Shown here: positions 12,607 to 13,385 of the stretch, piece after piece
Numbering within the stretch: the first letter of the stretch is position 1
Layout of the letters: every line of letters begins with the position of its first letter
Assembly (NCBI GenBank): GCA_040905045.1
Contig: JBBDSH010000005.1
Location: forward strand, 1-13,385
Origin: JBBDSH01 sp040905045
GTDB lineage: Bacteria > Pseudomonadota > Gammaproteobacteria > Eutrophobiales > Eutrophobiaceae
Reading direction: 5' to 3'
Length of the DNA stretch: 13,385 bases
The notes under the pieces: model-generated
What the model was told of the DNA's origin: nothing
What the model saw: only the letters and a program-made list of their open reading frames with translations
Databases searched by the model: none
Made by a program: the position numbers and the translations under genes

Positions 12607-13163
12607 GCGTGCCCGATATCGGAGGAGAGGGTGTCAATATTCACACCCAGCAGCTTCGCGGCGGCGTTCCAGCGTTCCTCGCAGGGTGTGCGAAAGATGA
12701 CCTCAATATCCGCCGGGCCGCTGAGCCAGGCATTGCTCTTGATCTCCTCTTCCAGCTGACCGGCGCCCCAGCCGGCGTAACCCAGGGCGATGAGCGATTC
12801 CCGCGGGCCCTTGCCGTGGGCGATGGCCTCGAGAATGTCGCGGGAGGTGGCGATGCCGATGTCGTTGCTGATATGGGCGGAGGACTGCCATTCCGTATCG
12901 GAATTGTGCAACACAAATCCCCGATCCGCCTGCACCGGCCCGCCCAGATACACAGGCAGGGTTTCTATGTCCTCATTCTCGGCTTCCAGGTCCAGTTGCT
13001 TGAAGACCTCGCCCAGGGGGATGTCCAGCTGCCGGTTGATGACGATGCCCATGGCGCCGTCGTCGTTGTGGGCGCATATATAGGTGACGGTCTGGGAAAA
13101 ATTGGGGTCCGCCAGGCTGGGCATGGCGATCAGAAACTGGTTTGTCAGGTTCGTCGACCGCAT
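12603..13163 (-). CDS. yqgE: YqgE/AlgH family protein (UPF0301)
   Basis: The 186-residue protein has the full family pattern: FLIAMP (10-15), HNDDGAMGIVINR (32-44), YLGGPV (72-77), RGFVLH (81-86) and GYAGWGAGQLE (128-138). Its biochemical role is not firmly known. The Pseudomonas homologue AlgH was first linked to alginate and virulence regulation, and its constant pairing with ruvX suggests a housekeeping or stress-related function. It is the first gene of the six-gene operon. The ATG (13161-13163) matches the family N-terminus; GAGAGGG lies about 14 bases upstream, a rather long spacing for a Shine-Dalgarno. Confidence 0.94.
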   Translation of the reverse strand: MRSTNLTNQFLIAMPSLADPNFSQTVTYICAHNDDGAMGIVINRQLDIPLGEVFKQLDLEAENEDIETLPVYLGGPVQADRGFVLHNSDTEWQSSAHISNDIGIATSRDILEAIAHGKGPRESLIALGYAGWGAGQLEEEIKSNAWLSGPADIEVIFRTPCEERWNAAAKLLGVNIDTLSSDIGHA

Positions 13164-13194
13164 GTTTCTATGGTATCCCTCTCATTCAAAAAAA

Positions 13195-13225
13195 ACTATA
13201 ACCTTGGACACGAAATTTCCGTAAA
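13195..13225 (-). promoter_or_regulatory. Possible promoter of the yqgE-pyr operon
   Basis: On the minus strand TATAGT (13200-13195) matches five of six -10 bases. TTTACG upstream is a fair -35 candidate, but the spacer is 19 bases. Transcription would begin near 13188, about 25 bases before the yqgE ATG. The boxes are only moderate, so other control elements may be needed. Confidence 0.3.
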
Positions 13226-13361
13226 GGTTACAGGTCAGGAAAAACCGGGTATCTCCAATGGCAAAGGATGCGGCCGGGTATGTGCCGTCATGCCGGTGGA
13301 ATTGTCGAGGTAATACGAGATAAATAATTGGCAACTCCATTTTGCATTGGGCACGATTATC

Positions 13362-13385
13362 CTTGTGACTTGTGACTTGTGACTT
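13362..13385. repeat. Heptamer tandem repeat (CTTGTGA)n
   Basis: CTTGTGA is repeated three times exactly (13362-13382) and a fourth copy starts at the window edge (CTT). The array may continue beyond the window. It lies about 200 bases upstream of yqgE in non-coding DNA. Confidence 0.85.

Noticed and set aside
12534..13313. A 259-residue plus-strand open frame
   Set aside because: It is antisense to yqgE and part of ruvX, both strongly supported, and has no recognisable motif.
1..13385. CRISPR array, tRNA or rRNA genes
   Set aside because: No evenly spaced repeat-spacer pattern, cloverleaf or rRNA sequence was seen on either strand.

Overview
The window looks like a draft chromosome piece from a gammaproteobacterium, probably an environmental lineage outside the enterics. 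The reasons are the gene order yqgE-ruvX-pyrR-pyrB-pyrX, a catalytically dead dihydroorotase homologue of the kind known from Pseudomonas, and a small PqqA gene. No species can be named from the sequence alone. The right third is GC-rich with tight gene overlaps. The left half has looser spacing, several visibly AT-richer stretches, repeats and broken genes.

Layout. Positions 1-129 hold the tail of a PhoX-like secreted protein. Positions 390-6685 carry a loose series of minus-strand genes: a small conserved hypothetical, a ZIP-type metal transporter with a cyclic-nucleotide-binding domain inserted in its cytosolic loop, a secreted six-cysteine protein, a small membrane protein, a truncated relative of the secreted protein, a GcvT/DmdA-like folate enzyme, an NAD(P)H:FMN reductase and an EamA transporter. 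Palindromic elements lie at 3260-3296, 5634-5767 and 6970-7000, each touching an altered gene end. A decayed integron integrase (IntI) follows at 7010-7649 on the plus strand.

Positions 7671-8327 form a compact regulatory and repeat zone. An unlisted 24-residue pqqA gene lies at 7717-7791 (minus) with a strong ribosome binding site and its own terminator. It also has a near-perfect sigma-54 promoter and, 105-160 bp upstream of the predicted transcription start, a cluster of GGTT...AACC dyads that look like activator sites. No pqqB-E genes are in the window. Nested REP-like repeats of the GTAGGAGCGGC type follow.

Positions 8336-13163 are one minus-strand operon, yqgE-ruvX-pyrR-pyrB-pyrX-pyrK, in which every junction overlaps by 4 to 17 bases. 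It joins two housekeeping genes to early pyrimidine synthesis. A 100-N gap inside pyrK is flanked by identical 55-base ends. Merging them gives an intact 306-residue protein, so the gap is an assembly artefact.

The most interesting points are the sigma-54-controlled solitary pqqA, the ZIP-cNMP fusion with altered metal-ligand motifs, the integrase remnant, and the palindromic elements at gene breakpoints.
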